Origin: Syntrophomonadaceae bacterium
GTDB taxonomy: Bacteria > Bacillota > Dethiobacteria > DTU022 > UBA8154
DNA: 38,529 nucleotides
NCBI GenBank assembly: GCA_007135125.1
Contig: SLJK01000080.1
Span: 1 to 38,529 of the forward strand
Reading direction: 5' to 3'
This document shows positions 36,984 through 38,529 of the stretch, piece by piece; within the stretch, counting starts at the first letter, position 1, and the number at the start of each line of letters is the position of its first letter. Made by a program: the position numbers and the translations under genes. A model generated the notes under the pieces. The model did no database searches and was not told the origin of the DNA. It was given only the letters and a program-made list of their open reading frames with translations.

Positions 36984-38399
36984 ATGTCCGCCTATAATAG
37001 GGTAACTCCCGAGCTCATAGCACAGTTAAAAGAAATCGTGGGAGCAGGCAATGTAATCCATGATGACCCGGAAAAGATGGAGCCTTATAGCCACGATGAG
37101 GTCTTTGAAAAAGGCTATGCCAGTATGCCCGAAGTAGTAGTCAAACCTTCTCAAACTGAAGAAGTAGCGCGGATTATGCAGCTTGCCAACCGCGAAATGG
37201 TGCCGGTTACTCCCCGCGGTGCAGGAAGTGGGCTCTCAGGTGGGGCTGTCCCACTTTTCGGCGGAATAGTCCTTGCTCTCGAACGTATGAATAGAATATT
37301 GGAAATCGACAATGAGAACCTTATGACCGTGGTCGAACCCGGTGTAATCACCAATGAGCTAAGCAAAATACTTCGGGGGGAAGGGCTATTTTACGCCGGA
37401 TACCCCCTAAGCCTGGAAACCTGTTTTATCGGGGGAAACGTGGCGGAAAACGCCGGGGGAGCCAAAGCAATCAAATACGGCGTTACCAGCCGCTATGTCC
37501 AGGGGTTGGAAGTCGTGCTGCCCACGGGGGAAATTATTAACCTGGGAGGGAAACGCCTCAAAGACGTAACCGGTTACGACCTTATTCACCTGCTGGTTGG
37601 TTCAGAAGGAACACTGGGCATCTTCACCCGGATCACCCTGGGGCTACTTCCCCTTCCCCCTGCTTCAGTATCTCTCCTGGTTCCTTTTAAAGATCTGGAA
37701 ACAGCCGTTAAAACAGCTCCACGGATGATGATCGCCACCGGAATCACCCCCTGTGCCATTGAGCTTATGGACAGCAAATGCGTGGAGATCAGCTGCCGCC
37801 TCATCAATGATACCGTTCCCTACCAGCAGGAGGCAAAAAGCTTCCTGCTCATCGAAGTCGACGGTACAGCTCAACAAGTTGAAAACGATTACAACGCCCT
37901 GGCAGACTTCTGCCTGGAAAACGGGGCTCTGGACGCTTATGTGGCTAACACTCCTTCTACCAGGGAGAGATTCTGGAATATCCGCAAAAGCATTTCTGAT
38001 GCGCTTAAGGCATACTACCCGGGCAATGCGGCAGAAGATATCGTTGTCCCCCCTGCTTCCATACCGCCTCTTTTAGAAGAAGCCTACCGGCTTGCCGCTG
38101 AACATGGCCTGGAATGCTTAAGCTTTGGCCATTTAGGCGACGGCAACGCGCACATCCACCTGCTGCCGGACGATAATATTCCTGAAAAACAATGGCAGGA
38201 AGCAGTAGACATCATCCTGACCAAACTTTACCGAATGGCACGTGAGGTAGGAGGCACTATTAGCGGAGAACACGGTATCGGGCATAAAAGAAAAAAATAC
38301 CTTCACCTGGTCCTGGACGAAACAGAGCTCGCCTTGATGCGCAAGATAAAGGAAGCCTTCGATCCCAACTATATTCTAAACCCGGGTAAAATTATGTAG
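36984..38399 (+). CDS. glcD: FAD-binding oxidase, glycolate oxidase/D-lactate dehydrogenase GlcD family
   Basis: VTPRGAGSGLSGGAVP, GYPLSLETCFIGGNVAENAGGAKAIKYGVT, LVGSEGTLGIFTRITLGLLP, FGHLGDGNAHIHLLP, GEHGIGHKRKKYL. ATG 36984 preferred over GTG 36972. Confidence 0.95.
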   Translation: MSAYNRVTPELIAQLKEIVGAGNVIHDDPEKMEPYSHDEVFEKGYASMPEVVVKPSQTEEVARIMQLANREMVPVTPRGAGSGLSGGAVPLFGGIVLALERMNRILEIDNENLMTVVEPGVITNELSKILRGEGLFYAGYPLSLETCFIGGNVAENAGGAKAIKYGVTSRYVQGLEVVLPTGEIINLGGKRLKDVTGYDLIHLLVGSEGTLGIFTRITLGLLPLPPASVSLLVPFKDLETAVKTAPRMMIATGITPCAIELMDSKCVEISCRLINDTVPYQQEAKSFLLIEVDGTAQQVENDYNALADFCLENGALDAYVANTPSTRERFWNIRKSISDALKAYYPGNAAEDIVVPPASIPPLLEEAYRLAAEHGLECLSFGHLGDGNAHIHLLPDDNIPEKQWQEAVDIILTKLYRMAREVGGTISGEHGIGHKRKKYLHLVLDETELALMRKIKEAFDPNYILNPGKIM

Positions 38400-38415
38400 T
38401 GTACTGCGGGTGATT

Positions 38416-38529
38416 TCAAATAGGAGCGTTGAAAACGCTTAAATCAATAAGCCGGGGACGAAAAGACAGGTAATCACAGGCGGTAAAATAATAGGTAATA
38501 CCCTCTATCTCCCCTTCTGCCGCTTTGGC
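38416..38529 (-). CDS. 3' end of a truncated CDS of unknown function
   Basis: Open reverse frame to the window edge: ...AKAAEGEIEGITYYFTACDYLSFRPRLIDLSVFNAPI*; absent from ORF track because its start lies outside. Confidence 0.45.
   Translation of the reverse strand, partial: AKAAEGEIEGITYYFTACDYLSFRPRLIDLSVFNAPI

Noticed and set aside
1-38529. tRNA/rRNA genes, prophage or integrative element
   Set aside because: No tRNA cloverleaf signatures, rRNA segments, integrase, phage structural genes or flanking direct repeats recognised; content is mostly core metabolism.

Overview
Chromosomal window that looks like an anaerobic, low-to-mid-GC Firmicute of the Clostridia type (inferred from gene content only). 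I support about 35 CDSs. They include: hbd (truncated at the left edge, so missing from the ORF track) and thiolase; long-form hisG; trpB2; a DUF3786-like protein; enoyl-CoA hydratase; a flavodoxin-like protein; a split permease; an HDAC/AcuC-like deacetylase; an orphan Cas6-like RAMP endoribonuclease; an RHH-like protein coupled to a TnpA-like protein with a Y-x-H in place of H-x-H; clpB; an Mrp/Mbh-type antiporter operon with no full-length MrpA; an MttB-superfamily methyltransferase; folE-HD-folP-folB-folK-coaX; fhs; ftsH-hpt-tilS-ppx-S1-divIC-mazG-spoVB; glcD; and a truncated CDS at the right edge. Two RNA regulators can be read directly: a tryptophan T-box (UGG specifier, UGGC bulge) upstream of trpB2, and a THF riboswitch with an attenuator upstream of folE. 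The most unusual pattern I found is a strong Shine-Dalgarno followed by a compact hairpin and then the start codon. It occurs at four genes (thiolase, HDAC, mrpG, clpB) and possibly a fifth (tilS); deleting the hairpin restores near-canonical SD spacing. The second most interesting locus is the divergent cas6 / RHH-TnpA-like pair, which has an 8-bp-arm palindrome over the RHH promoter. No CRISPR array, tRNA or rRNA was seen. All calls are by eye; no database searches were run.
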